Assembly (NCBI GenBank): GCA_000507305.1
Contig: DF239034.1
Location: 110,565 to 174,564, forward strand
Reading direction: 5' to 3'
DNA: 64,000 nucleotides
Origin: Breviolum minutum Mf 1.05b.01
Taxonomy: Eukaryota; Sar; Dinophyceae; Suessiales; Symbiodiniaceae
Below the pieces are notes generated by a model. It saw only the letters and a list, made by a program, of their open reading frames with translations, made no database searches and was not told the origin of the DNA. Positions 45,820-54,981 of the stretch are shown here, in pieces; the stretch's first letter is position 1, and every line of letters starts with the position of its first letter. The position numbers and the translations under genes are program-made.

Positions 45820-45930
45820 TTCCAAGGCTTTCTGCTGCGACGCTTTCAGGGACGTTGGACGCTGCAGCAGGCATCGAGCCTCAGCGTGGCAGATGTTCTC
45901 ACAGATTGGTACCTCAACTGCATCATAAAG
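45820..45930 (+). CDS. RNF213-like gene: C-terminal exon (GRWTLQ)
   Basis: After GTTACTCTCAG the frame reads FQGFLLRRFQGRWTLQQ, SSLSVADVLTDWYL. The Phe-x-x-x-Trp pattern fits the C-terminal domain. Donor unresolved. Confidence 0.55.
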
Positions 45931-46212
45931 CATTTGAATAGACAAGTTCTGCAACTTGTTCGTTCAATACCATTGCCAAACTTTTGTGGGCGGCAACTTT
46001 GCTTTGGTAGGAACCAGCATTGCCCAGTCACGGGAAATAAGCAACACATCACAGTAGTCGAGTGTGGTCAAACATGTCCAACAAGTAGTTGAGTTGATGA
46101 TACTGCTCAGGCTCAGATGTGCTAAGATAAAGTTTGCATGGCAGCGTCGGACCAAAGGGCTTTGAATAGTCAGAACTAAGGATTTCAGAGGAGCAGCGCC
46201 CATTTGCAACAG

Positions 46213-46655
46213 GTTTGTTCATTGCAGCGAAAAGGGCTTGGAACATCATAGCACCCCGCGTGCGTCGCTTTGAGTGCCAGGAACTTGAGATCCCTGCCAT
46301 GGGAGAAGATCCCAATGAGGTTTCTATCATGTGGTGGCTGCGCAGCGAACGGGATGATTGTCCCATGTGCCTTCAATCCTTGACCTTACTGCGTTGGCTC
46401 CTGCACTTGCACAACGATTGGTTGGAGAGAGCTGAAGAATGCATAGAAATGCGAGACGATGCTCCGGCAGAACCCTGTTGCCTTGCAAATGCTTTGCCTC
46501 CATACTTTTTCCAATATGAACCAGGACACAGGATTCCAGGATTCTTGTTGGTTTTGGCGAATTTCATTCAATTGTTCAGACACCATTTTTCAGACCCCTC
46601 TAGGATCTTTGGAGCAGTGGGCCAAGGAAGCGGCACAGCCAACGTCATAGCCTTT
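46213..46655 (+). CDS. RNF213-like gene: WWLRSERDDCPMCLQ exon
   Basis: Acceptor TTGCAACAG. Contains FIAAKRAWNIIAPRVRRFE, VSIMWWLRSERDDCPMCL, LTLLRWLLHLHNDWLER, LPPYFFQYEPGHRIPGFL and ANVIAFD. The Trp-Leu-x-x-Glu/Asp-x-Asp and Leu-x-x-Leu-x-x-x-His-Asn blocks are C-terminal landmarks of RNF213. The Cys-Pro-x-Cys here lies in a helix and is not part of a zinc finger. The donor is probably just after IAFD. Confidence 0.8.
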
Positions 46656-46735
46656 GATTGTTTAATGAGTCTAATGAGTCTAATGTGCTAAGTACACCCA
46701 TTTGGTCGATGCTCTTTGCATGTTGACTTGTTTAG

Positions 46736-46861
46736 CGTTTGGTTTGCTAAAGCTAAGGTCGGAAAAGTTTGATTGGGCTTTGGCCGCCAGCCGTGCACGG
46801 CAAGTTTTCGCGGGCAGACGCCGTGTAAAATTAGAGAAGATTGAGATGTACCACTTCATGG
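46736..46861 (+). CDS. RNF213-like gene: C-terminal exon (VFAGRRRVKLEK)
   Basis: Acceptor CTTGTTTAG, donor GTGAAG. Reads FGLLKLRSEKFDWALAA, RARQVFAGRRRVKLEKIE, MYHFM. It corresponds to the conserved Arg-x-x-x-Gly-Lys/Arg-Pro/Arg block ahead of the last helices in RNF213. Confidence 0.7.
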
Positions 46862-47458
46862 GTGAAGGCATATGTTGTGGCCGTTGGTCGCTTGACTCTC
46901 TCTTGGGTGCTTGAGATGGCTTGAGTTAGTAAGTTACTGGATTGTTCAGACTTGTTCTCCTTCCATGCAATGCTGAAAGATGAAAGGATTAGAAAGGTGG
47001 AAAGAAGTGCCTGTGTGCAGAGAAACATGCAGGCCGCCAAACTGCGCGCCCACGCTTCCAGATTGATTTGCCCGAGGCCGTTCCAAGTTTCGAGGGATTT
47101 CGATGATTTGTTCATAGGAAGATTCGTGCGGATGTGTTGAACAAAAGATTTCAGGCAAGAAGTCAGCTGCTTTTGCGTTTGCTGTCGAATGGGCAGCAGC
47201 AGGAGCTTCGAACATTCGCTGATGTGCAATAACGAAGTTTTCACCACCTGAAGTGCTCAAACAAAGGCACATATATGATGGCTGAAATCTTTGTGGTCTC
47301 TTCCGGCAGGGTGCAGCTGCTGTTGGCCACATGCCAGGGTTGTACTTGTTACTTGCTTTTTTGCAGGACCATTGCCTGCAACTTCTCATCCAAATGGAGG
47401 CAAGTTTTTATTTCACCTGATTTTTTATGTCATTCCACTGCGTTCCAGGCATGGCTCA

Positions 47459-47726
47459 GAGTTGCTCCCTCCGAAGAAGCAATGACAGCTGCAGAGTTTG
47501 CACGGACCAAAATGCACCTGGGGCATAGCAAAGTTGTACCACAAGTGAAACAAAATGACATTCGGACTTGGCGGAGCAGAATAGAATTTCAGTCACCTCC
47601 CCTCAAGGCGGGTGCCTGTGCCAGATCTTCCTGAAGCTTTGGACACGTTGCAGATCTCGCAGGCCGTGTTGAAGTTACAACAGCATGTGATTCGTACAGA
47701 TCAGAACCATGTTGAATTCATTTAGG
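47459..47726 (+). CDS. RNF213-like gene: penultimate exons
   Basis: After CGTTCCAG: AWLRVAPSEEAMTAAEF, then ARTKMHLGHSKVVPQVK … SPPLK, followed in another frame after GTGCCTGTGCCAG or directly by PDLPEALDTLQISQAVL, KLQQHVIRTDQNHVEFI and a TAG at 47724-47726. A short intron between 47608 and 47625 is likely. Helical C-terminal sequence. Confidence 0.5.
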
Positions 47727-47792
47727 CACGGTTGGATGTGTTTCTACGTTTCATGGACGTATTGCGACATGGATGCCATTTGGTGCAGGTCA

Positions 47793-48123
47793 GTGCTGCA
47801 ATCCAATGCCTGGAGAACGCACTTGCAAACCGATTGAACACTTGTCAGAAAGCTACCGGCAAGGGGAGCTATCAGAAGCTGCCAAGGCTGAACTCTCAGC
47901 CCTGCCACATTCACAGCGGGCGGACTTGCTTCAGGAGCTGCGAAGATTCTTGAGTACATATTTGGTCGACTTCCGCACGCCTTATTCTGCAGATACATTG
48001 CTCGCAGAATTTTGGAGGCATGAAGAACGAACATGGCTGAACGCACTGGACAGAGCGGATCTCAAGCTGTCGTCATTGGGCACAGCTTTTGTCACTTTGA
48101 TGGAGTTGGAGAAGAATGGTTGA
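47793..48123 (+). CDS. RNF213-like gene: terminal exon and stop
   Basis: After GGTGCAG a frame begins VSAAIQCLENALANRLN; a second frame, probably entered through a small intron near 47845-47850, reads ELSEAAKAELSALPHS, ADLLQELRRFLSTYLVD, ADTLLAEFWRHEERTWL and ALDRADLKLSSLGTAFVTL, ending at TGA 48121-48123. No plus-strand exon follows, so this is the 3' end of the coding region. Confidence 0.6.
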
Positions 48124-48535
48124 ATGGCTGATGAAAAGTTGCACAGCTGGTAGTTTGCGGCCAGGTTTTAGCCTCTCAAGGTGGACAATCTAACCATTTC
48201 AAATTGCAGGAAAATGGCAAAAACACTATTTCTTAGCCAAAGGGTTGTTTCATCAAAGGTGTTCATAGATGACTGCAGAAAGTTGATGTTCAATAGTTAA
48301 CGAATAGCTGACCACCAAATGTCATGGATGAGTGCAAGAAGTTGATGACGAGAAGCTGATGTTCAAAAGTTGACAAATAGCTGACCACCAGCCCCTGAGC
48401 AAATGATAAGGATGGCTCAGCTACTGTAGCTATTCTCAGCCACTCTACTCTAGCTGCTTTGGTTAGTTACCATGGCTACCTCCTTTTTAATTTTTTCCCC
48501 TTTTATTGCGGGGTTGGTTCAGCAAAGCAAGACAA
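48124..48535. other. 3' flank of the RNF213-like gene
   Basis: No exon seen. Contains an imperfect duplication: the block AAGTTGATGTTCAA…ATAGCTGACCACCA occurs at about 48280 and again at about 48350. Confidence 0.4.
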
Positions 48536-48537
48536 CC

Positions 48538-48625
48538 GTCGGATGTCCAAAACTGTGATGAAACGCAAGTGTTTAACGTGGACAGAGCAAGCCGTTCGTT
48601 ATTTCGTAGTCATCGGACATCCGTA
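48538..48625 (+). repeat. Diverged single monomer of the 73-bp satellite
   Basis: Reads GTCGGATGTCCAAAACTGTG, then ATGAAACGCAAGTGTTTAAC, and ends CATCGGACATCCG about 75 bp later. It matches the monomer tandemly repeated at 63.13-63.74 kb with about a quarter of positions changed. Confidence 0.65.
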
Positions 48626-48880
48626 TTTGTTGCGAAACCTAGATTTTCAACCTGGCGGAGCAACCGCGTTCCCAAAATTGGCGTAAAATGATGAGGTTTG
48701 TATGCAGCCATTTGCCGCGGCATCGCTGACATGTTTTATATAATTTTGCGTACGCGCTGTAGCAAAACGCACCATTCGGCATTCTTGCATCCACCCCTTA
48801 GGAGACGCGCATTTTCATTTTGCAGGATGAACCCTCTCGCTGGGTCGATCGCGCTAAAATTCTAGGGCAACGGGAATTTC

Positions 48881-48973
48881 ATACCAGTAGTGCCGCACGA
48901 GGCGGTGCCGGAAGCTTCAATCTTTAAAGTAAATACCAGTAGAGCCGCACGAGGCGGTGCCGGAAGTTTCAAA
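48881..48973 (+). repeat. Two adjacent copies of the ~45-bp GGCGGT motif
   Basis: Copies start at 48881 (ATACCAGTAGTGCCGCACGA) and 48933 (ATACCAGTAGAGCCGCACGA), each followed by GGCGGTGCCGGAAG(C/T)TTCAA. They are 52 bp apart, direct orientation. Confidence 0.8.
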
Positions 48974-48979
48974 AGGTAA

Positions 48980-49975
48980 AAAATACATAATTCAGAGGGA
49001 CATGTGCCTATAGAATCGTTTGTGTGTGACATGCTTCAACCCTGCGCACTTTGAAGAACCTTTTTTTTTCCCACCTGTCATATGAGGGTTGTTAGATTTT
49101 ATGTCAGTCACTTCTCCTACATTCCAAGAATCAAGTTTAGAAACAACATTGTATTGGGAATGTGAAGGGTTGGTACATTTTCCCGTCAAAATTGAATATC
49201 TACCAGGAGAATCTAGCGAATGTGTTTTTTTTGCAAGTGTTTTTGTGGGTGCACCCACACCACTTGGCGAATTGAAAGCATCCTTTTTGTGATGGGCGCA
49301 CCACTGGTTCTTTTTCATCACAGCTGGAAGAAACATTAAATTTAACAAAGACAAAAAAGTAAAAATATCCTGTTGCAGTGGAAATACCCTGTTGAAATCT
49401 CCAGCGAGTTGTGTAGCTGCCACCACAAGTGGCAGGAACTTCTCCAGTGTGCTTGCCACAGAATACAAAAGATGCCACAGAAGTCGTGGCTGCTATTTTG
49501 CTTTTCCTTAGTTAAGTCCTGCAGGTGGCACAAAAATTACTTTGAGCCTTGGTACATAAAAATTACTTCCAACTATCATCAAGTCTTGGAGCACATTCAC
49601 ATACATCATTTTTATTATACAAGATTTTGCTGCACAAGTCCGTGGAAATTCCAAGTGTTTCTTTTTCTGGCACTTTCGCAACGCTGAATCAGGATATTTC
49701 TTGTTGGTCTTGTGTGACAACAGGTTTTCTTCTATTGCTGCTCTCGCAACAAGCACTGCTACTTCAACTTCCGACATCCCACAAAAATTTTTGCGGACTT
49801 AAGGATTTATTTGGTTTGTTTGATAAATCAAAAACTCGGATATTCAATAATGAAAAATATACCGAATAACAGGTATCCTCTTCCATTCTGACAAAATATT
49901 GCATTTGCCAGGAAGAATTGTGCAACAAAAATTCCAAAGCACATGTCCGACAACCATTGCCAGTGTGGGGCAATC
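48980..49975. other. No gene supported between convergent genes
   Basis: Overlapping frames of 60-160 codons exist on both strands, but they mirror each other and lack recognisable peptide. The composition is AT-rich, with the trinucleotide-like words AAAATT/GAAATACC. Nothing can be assigned. Confidence 0.35.
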
Positions 49976-50019
49976 AGTGAGTCATTCGGTCCGTTGGCTA
50001 GTCAGTAGTTAGGTAAATG

Positions 50020-50485
50020 GTGAGTTAGTTAGTTGTTTATTCAGTAAAGCAACCAGTCGAACAATAAGTCAGTCAGTCACTTAGTCGGTCAGTCAGTCAA
50101 TCAGTCAGTCAGTCAGTGAGTCAACCAGTCAATCAATTAGCCAGTCAAGTAGTCAGTCAGTCAGTTAGTCAGTCAGTCAGTTTAGTCAACCAGTCAATGA
50201 ATTAGTCAGGCTGTCAGTCAAGCAGACAGTCAGTCAGTCTTTCAGTCAGTCAATCAGTTGGTTATCAATTAGTCAGTGAGTTAGTTAGTTAGGCAACCAG
50301 TCAATCAATTAGTCAGTCAATCAAGCAGCCAGTCAACCAATCAGCCACGCAACCAAGCAGCCACTCAGTCAATCAATCAGTCAGTCAGGCAGTCAGTCAG
50401 TCGGTCAAGAGGTCAGTGCATCAGTTAGGCAATTACTCAGTTAATCGGGCAGTCAGTTAGCAATATGTCAGCTAGCTGGTTAGTT
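50020..50485 (-). repeat. Reverse-oriented CAGT/TAGT tetranucleotide array
   Basis: About 470 bp of AGTCAGTCAGTTAGTC-type words. It is the reverse complement of the array at 16.3-17.29 kb, and is bordered on its right by an inverted copy of the 45-bp motif. Confidence 0.9.
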
Positions 50486-50487
50486 TC

Positions 50488-50534
50488 CTATTCTTGAAAC
50501 TTCCACCACCACCTTGTGCGGGACTACTGGTATA
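50488..50534 (-). repeat. Inverted copy of the ~45-bp GGCGGT motif
   Basis: Reads CCTATTCTTGAAACTTCCAC then CACCACCTTGTGCGGGACTA then CTGGTATA, the reverse complement of 16201-16248 with few changes. It is adjacent to the tetranucleotide array, as at the other locus. Confidence 0.8.
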
Positions 50535-50689
50535 GACCCTAGAAAATAAAAACTATTTTTTCTGATTTAAAAATATACAAATTCATGTAATATTTGCAAG
50601 AAGTTTACAGCATTTTTTCTAGATGTTTTTTTGCATGCCATTGCTGTACAGGGTGCTGCAGCCCTGCAATGAAATATCTACTCGTCCAA

Positions 50690-51060
50690 ACTTAGTCATT
50701 GTGCTGGCATCCGACCATACCACGCTACAATACCACCCTCCAATAGCACCACATTCAGTCCACCAAAGTTGGCCGTCACCTTCCCGTCACCCATAATAGC
50801 GCACTACAATGACACCTAGCAATGGCACAACGTCCATTCCCCTAAAGTCCGTCGCCACCTTCCCCCCCAACCAAAGCAAAATACAATGGCACCCTACGAT
50901 GGCACCCAGCAATAGAGCACTACATTCCCTCCAAAATTTGTGGTCGTCAACTTTCCCCCCAACCATAAAAAACTACAATGGCGCCCAGTGATGGCACGAA
51001 GCAGTGGCACCCTATGCATTGCACCCTGCAAACGCACCCTGGTGCCATGTCCGATCTGCC
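50690..51060 (+). repeat. Degenerate 80-90-bp repeat with GGCACCCAGCAATGG
   Basis: About four degenerate units with the word (C)TACAATGGCACC(C), followed by GGCACCCAGCAATGG-like and GTCGTCACCTTCCCCCCAAC-like stretches at roughly 80-90-bp spacing. Confidence 0.55.
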
Positions 51061-51089
51061 AAAGTGGTTCGTCGCCCGTCCCCTTATTG

Positions 51090-51470
51090 GAAAAAGGGAA
51101 CCCCTATAGCTTATCGCTTTCTGAGCAAATAGACAACAATAAAATTTTTATATATATTTTGGGTAAAAAAAAATATTTTTTTGAAAATTAAACATATAGG
51201 GTTTTGTTGTATTACCATTGTTTGTATTTACGAATGGAGCATTTTTTACATTAAAATATCCAGCTTTATATTTTATATAAAATAACAAATTTATTTGTTG
51301 TGATAGGTAACATGGATTTTTTTGATTCATTATAAAATATTTTTTGGGGAAAAAAAAGTAACGGCTTAAATGAGACAAATATTTTTTTTCAATTATTTTT
51401 AATTCAATTATTGATTATATTTTTCAAAGCATTAAATAGATTTGATCATCAAATTGGAAAAAAATGTTGC
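51090..51470. other. AT-rich block
   Basis: Strongly AT-rich with A and T runs. No gene. Start of the compositional trough of the convergent intergenic region. Confidence 0.6.
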
Positions 51471-51479
51471 AGACTTCCA

Positions 51480-52120
51480 AGCAGAATGTCAAAAGGTGCT
51501 CTGAAACGGTCAGTTTTTTTTGCATTTTCACTTCCAACATTACTTTTCACCACAGCGGCGTGCAATTTTTCGACAGTTGAACATCAAAAAGTGCTCCGAA
51601 GACTACAATTTTTTTTTACATTTTGACTTTCAAATGTACATTTCGCCACAGCGGCATGCAATTTTTCGACAATTAAACGTCAGAAAGTGTTCCGAAGAAT
51701 ACAGTTTTTTTAATATTTTGACGTTCAAATGTGCATTTCGCCACAGCGGCATGCAATTTTTCGACATCTGAACAGACAAAGGTAGTCCAGACATGCGGTG
51801 TTTTGTGCATTTTGACTTGCAAATGTGTTTTTCGCCACAGCGGCGTGCAATATTTCGACATCGGAACAGACAAAAGTGCTCCGAACCCGTCATGTTTTGA
51901 CTGGCGAAGGTCCTTTTTGCCACAGCGGCGTGCAATGTTTGATGTCACCTCTCATCACCTACCGCATTTCGTGACTTCTCTCACATTTGGCACGGATATA
52001 TTTTCTTTTTTCTAACTTTCTAACTATTGCATGTTCTATCGACTAACTTAAATACTCTACTACTGCTTTTCGACTCTCCATATTATCGGAAGTTTGTTTT
52101 TAAACTTCCTTCGATAGTAC
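51480..52120 (+). repeat. ~94-bp satellite, five units, plus conserved tail
   Basis: The core CAGCGGC(G/A)TGCAATTTTT occurs at 51553, 51649, 51744, 51838 and 51923 (periods 96, 95, 94, 85). The array is followed by a tail ending AACTTCCTTCGATAG that is also found after the two-unit copy at 17.3 kb. Same orientation at both loci. Confidence 0.85.
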
Positions 52121-52680
52121 AATTTATTTTAATAAAAATAATATTAAAAATTATATATTTTTTTATTTCAATAATTTTTTAAAAAAAATATTATTTTTTA
52201 AAAAATATAATTTTTATTTAATATTATTTCTATAATAAAACAATTATTAAAAATTTATTAAAATTTATATTTATTATAAAAAAAAATATTTATTTATTTG
52301 ATTTTAATTTTAACATATTTTATTTTACTTAAATTCATTCTAATTTTACGCTTTTCTTAACTATATTTTATCCTAACTCTATTTTATTTTATTTTACTTA
52401 AGTTTACTCTACTCTAACTTTACTCTATTTTAATGTAAGTATATTTTACTTTATGTACTTAAGTCCACTCTAGCTTTAGTCTACTTTACTAAATTCTAAC
52501 TTTACTCTAGTTAACTCTAATCTAACTTTAGTCTACTGTATTTTCCTCTTCTTTAGTGTATTTTACTTTAACTTTATATTTCACTCTACTTTATTCTTCT
52601 TTAATTTGCTCTATTTAACCCTACTTTCGTTCACTCTACTTGAGTTCACTCTGCGATCTTATTCGTATATCGGAAGTTTC
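52121..52680. repeat. Extreme AT-rich and TTTACTCTA-type low-complexity tract
   Basis: 52121-52310 is almost pure A/T. 52310-52680 is a degenerate tract of TTTACTCTAA/CTAACTTTA words. No coding capacity. Confidence 0.8.
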
Positions 52681-52963
52681 TCACCTAACCTTTGAAAATA
52701 CCGTTGCCTTGGGCTTCGGGACATCCGATATCTAGTTTTTCTAAAAAGAAAAAGATAGTACCACAAATCTCGATATTTTGTATCTTACGGGTGTAATAAT
52801 CATCTCAAAGACCTATATTTTTTGAAACTTGCATCAAATAAAAATATGCAAGCAGCAAGGGCCTCAAGGATCCTGAGAGAGTGCTACCTCTTTGGCTTTT
52901 TTCTCCATGTGGATGTCGCTCGCTATCTCAGAAATGCTGTGAGCTTCTGCATCTTCAGGTAGA

Positions 52964-53161
52964 TCAAAAAGACCTGGGTTTAGGTTGCAACAAGCATTTG
53001 TCTGAACTCAAGACATTTGAGGTCATGAATTTTGGTGGAGCATCTTCTGCTTTAGCTTCTCTGGATATCTTTGGATGACAGAATTCAATACGAATCAATG
53101 GTTTCCGACGGCAAGATACCAAAATAATGAAGAGGATGATGGCCAAGCACCAAACCATTGC
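52964..53161 (-). CDS. Vti1-like SNARE: membrane-anchor exon and C-terminus
   Basis: Minus strand, after CAACTCTGCAG. It begins AMVWCLAIILFIILVSCRR, a single hydrophobic helix of about 16 residues followed by basic residues, as expected for the tail anchor of a Qb-SNARE. It continues for about 45 polar residues (ISREAKAEDAPPKFMTS …) to a stop at 52964-52966. Vti1 proteins normally end within a few residues of the anchor, so either this tail is a species-specific extension or an intron or the true stop has been missed. Confidence 0.6.
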   Translation of the reverse strand, partial: AMVWCLAIILFIILVSCRRKPLIRIEFCHPKISREAKAEDAPPKFMTSNVLSSDKCLLQPKPRSF

Positions 53162-53342
53162 CTGCAGAGTTGATGCAAATGGCCACTTGAGCACTTCATT
53201 GTGCCCATGACAACGAAACAACATAGAACAACATAGAACAACATAGAACAACTACAACTTTTTCGCTCACACCCAAGGTCTGGAACCCTCCATACATCGC
53301 ACCGCAGCAAGCCCTGTCATTCTATCAGACTGCTTAACTGAC

Positions 53343-53426
53343 CTGGCTGCTCTGCACGCGCCGGGACATCAAAGATAAAAACATCTTTGAAGTTCCCAGG
53401 TGGCCGTCCACATCGCTCAAATGGCC
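53343..53426 (-). CDS. Vti1-like SNARE: SNARE-motif exon
   Basis: 84 bp, 28 codons, phase 0. Acceptor AACACCAG, donor GTCAGT. Reads GHLSDVDGHLGTSKMFLSL then MSRRVQSSQ. The heptad hydrophobics and the Met-x-Arg-Arg end are those of the C-terminal half of the Vti1 SNARE helix, which zippers with three partner SNAREs to drive fusion at Golgi, endosome and vacuole membranes. Confidence 0.75.
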
Positions 53427-53623
53427 CTGGTGTTTCAACTTCAAGCCGAGCACAAATGGATTTGACTATAAAACTGAGCATGTGCTAGTCATACGAGTGT
53501 TAGCATCGTATTTGTTGTAAAGAGTGTCTTGGAACATGAACACCAAAACCTGGGTGGAGGACATTAATCGAAAGTGGTTGACTTAGCATTTTTCTCTGCA
53601 CACATGTTCACTCCATGTCACTC

Positions 53624-53701
53624 CAGCCGTTCCTTGCTGCGCTTCAGCGAATCTCTTTGGTCGTGGAGCTCTGACATAACGTTCAGCCCAACGGCCTCTG
53701 C
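53624..53701 (-). CDS. Vti1-like SNARE: exon with N-terminal half of SNARE helix
   Basis: 78 bp, 26 codons: AEAVGLNVMSELHDQRDSL then KRSKERL. The Gly-x-x-Val/Leu-x-x-x-Leu-x-x-Gln-Arg-x-x-Leu pattern is the Vti1 signature. Phase 0 at both ends. The join to the next exon requires a GA donor (CTG|GAGTGA), since a GT donor two bases later breaks the frame; GA donors are reported in dinoflagellates. Confidence 0.75.
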
Positions 53702-53822
53702 CTTGCAGCAACTCGGCCCAGCTGAATCTGCTTGCAACTTTGTAAAATGTGTTTTTTGGAAAAACTACATCCAAAATTATAGAGAATCGATCCTATGGGA
53801 GTGTGCATTGCCATGATCCCAC

Positions 53823-53897
53823 CTCCAAAGCCGTCCGACGAGAATCCTCCAGGCGCCGGGCACCAGACCGCAGGCGATTGGAACTATCTCGTTCAAC
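53823..53897 (-). CDS. Vti1-like SNARE: exon before the SNARE motif
   Basis: 75 bp, 25 codons between CTCACCAG and GTGGGA: VERDSSNRLRSGARRLED then SRRTALE. Ser-x-x-Arg-Leu … Leu-Glu-(Asp/Glu)-Ser … is the typical start of the Vti1 SNARE region. Phase 0. Confidence 0.7.
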
Positions 53898-54475
53898 CTG
53901 GTGAGCCATTTGTGGCTGACGACTATTATATTTGCATCTGATATGAAAAACATATTGAAACATATGTTGAATATGTCAATGATTCTTGATGAACCTTTCA
54001 TGTTATTCACGCTAAACAATCAAAAGGACCTGTAAAGAATTGAAAAAGATAACCGGATAGAAAGGGGACAGAAACATTTGCAAACCTGACGCGAATGCAT
54101 GGTAAACAACATGTAAAGAATGAGAATGAATCTATAAATTGATTGAATTTGATTGCCTTTTCGACAATGCAGGACACTCAGTCATCCAAAAAACAACAGT
54201 TTAGATTCTCGGCACTTGGACCTTCTCTTCTTCCCTGGTCGCTCCATTGCGGAGCAGGCCTCCCAGTAGAAATGAGAAATGAGAATCAATTGCGGTTATG
54301 TTCATATTCTAGGTGAGCTACACGACTTCTATCTGATCACATACCTCCATGTGCTTTGGTTGGCTTGACCAAATTTCATCTTTACATTGCGACCTTTTCC
54401 ACGCCTTCTCGCTGAAGCCTGCCTTGCACATTGCGTACCAAAGTCCTCAACTGGCAAACCGACTTTAGTTTTTAC

Positions 54476-54528
54476 CTTTTTCCTCCAGCGGAGTCCTGCA
54501 GGCCAGCATCTCCTGTTTGTACTCTTTC
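54476..54528 (-). CDS. Vti1-like SNARE: N-domain exon (YKQEM)
   Basis: 53 bp between GACTCCAG and GTAAAA: KEYKQEMLACRTPLEEK. The Tyr-Lys-x-Glu-Met/Leu block occurs in the third helix of the Vti1 N-terminal Habc domain. A further short exon between here and 53897 is likely but was not located. Confidence 0.6.
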
Positions 54529-54902
54529 CTGGAGTCGGTCAAATGGCATAAAAGAAGAACCAATGGATCACAATTTGCTTGACTTCTGAGCAACTCGCTC
54601 CAGCAAACATAAGCAAACATATAAGCCAAGAAACAGCTTCCCAGATAGAGTAGCCTTGGTTGTGATTTTTGAAACATTATTCGAATATGTGTGAGTTTAT
54701 GATGATATCTTGATGATATTTTGTCAATGTATGTGGCACCGGGGTTGGTGAGTTGGTGGTGTCATTCTTCCTCTTCTCCAAAAAACATAGCTAAAAACAC
54801 ATCATGTCTCTCTGGACGGCATATGCTGGCATGCTGTAACCAATTAGACATGTTCTATCCTGTTTTTCTATGTTCTTCCAACTTTGATTCACATCAACAA
54901 AC

Positions 54903-54981
54903 CCTTGCGTTCGCCTCCATCCTGTCCAACCAAGGCCACTGCTCCCAATTGTCCCATCGATTTCACTTCGAATTCCATCTG
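54903..54981 (-). CDS. Vti1-like SNARE: N-domain exon (QMEFEVKSM)
   Basis: After GCCTTTCAG: QMEFEVKSMGQLGAVALV then GQDGGERK, with a GTTTGT donor or an earlier one. Gln-Met-x-x-Glu-Val is a Vti1 landmark in the Habc domain. The phase with the following exon is unresolved, and the initiator exon was not identified. Confidence 0.5.

Noticed and set aside
46355..46375. DDCPMC as part of a RING or other zinc finger
   Set aside because: Only one Cys pair is present and the context matches a helical C-terminal block of RNF213.
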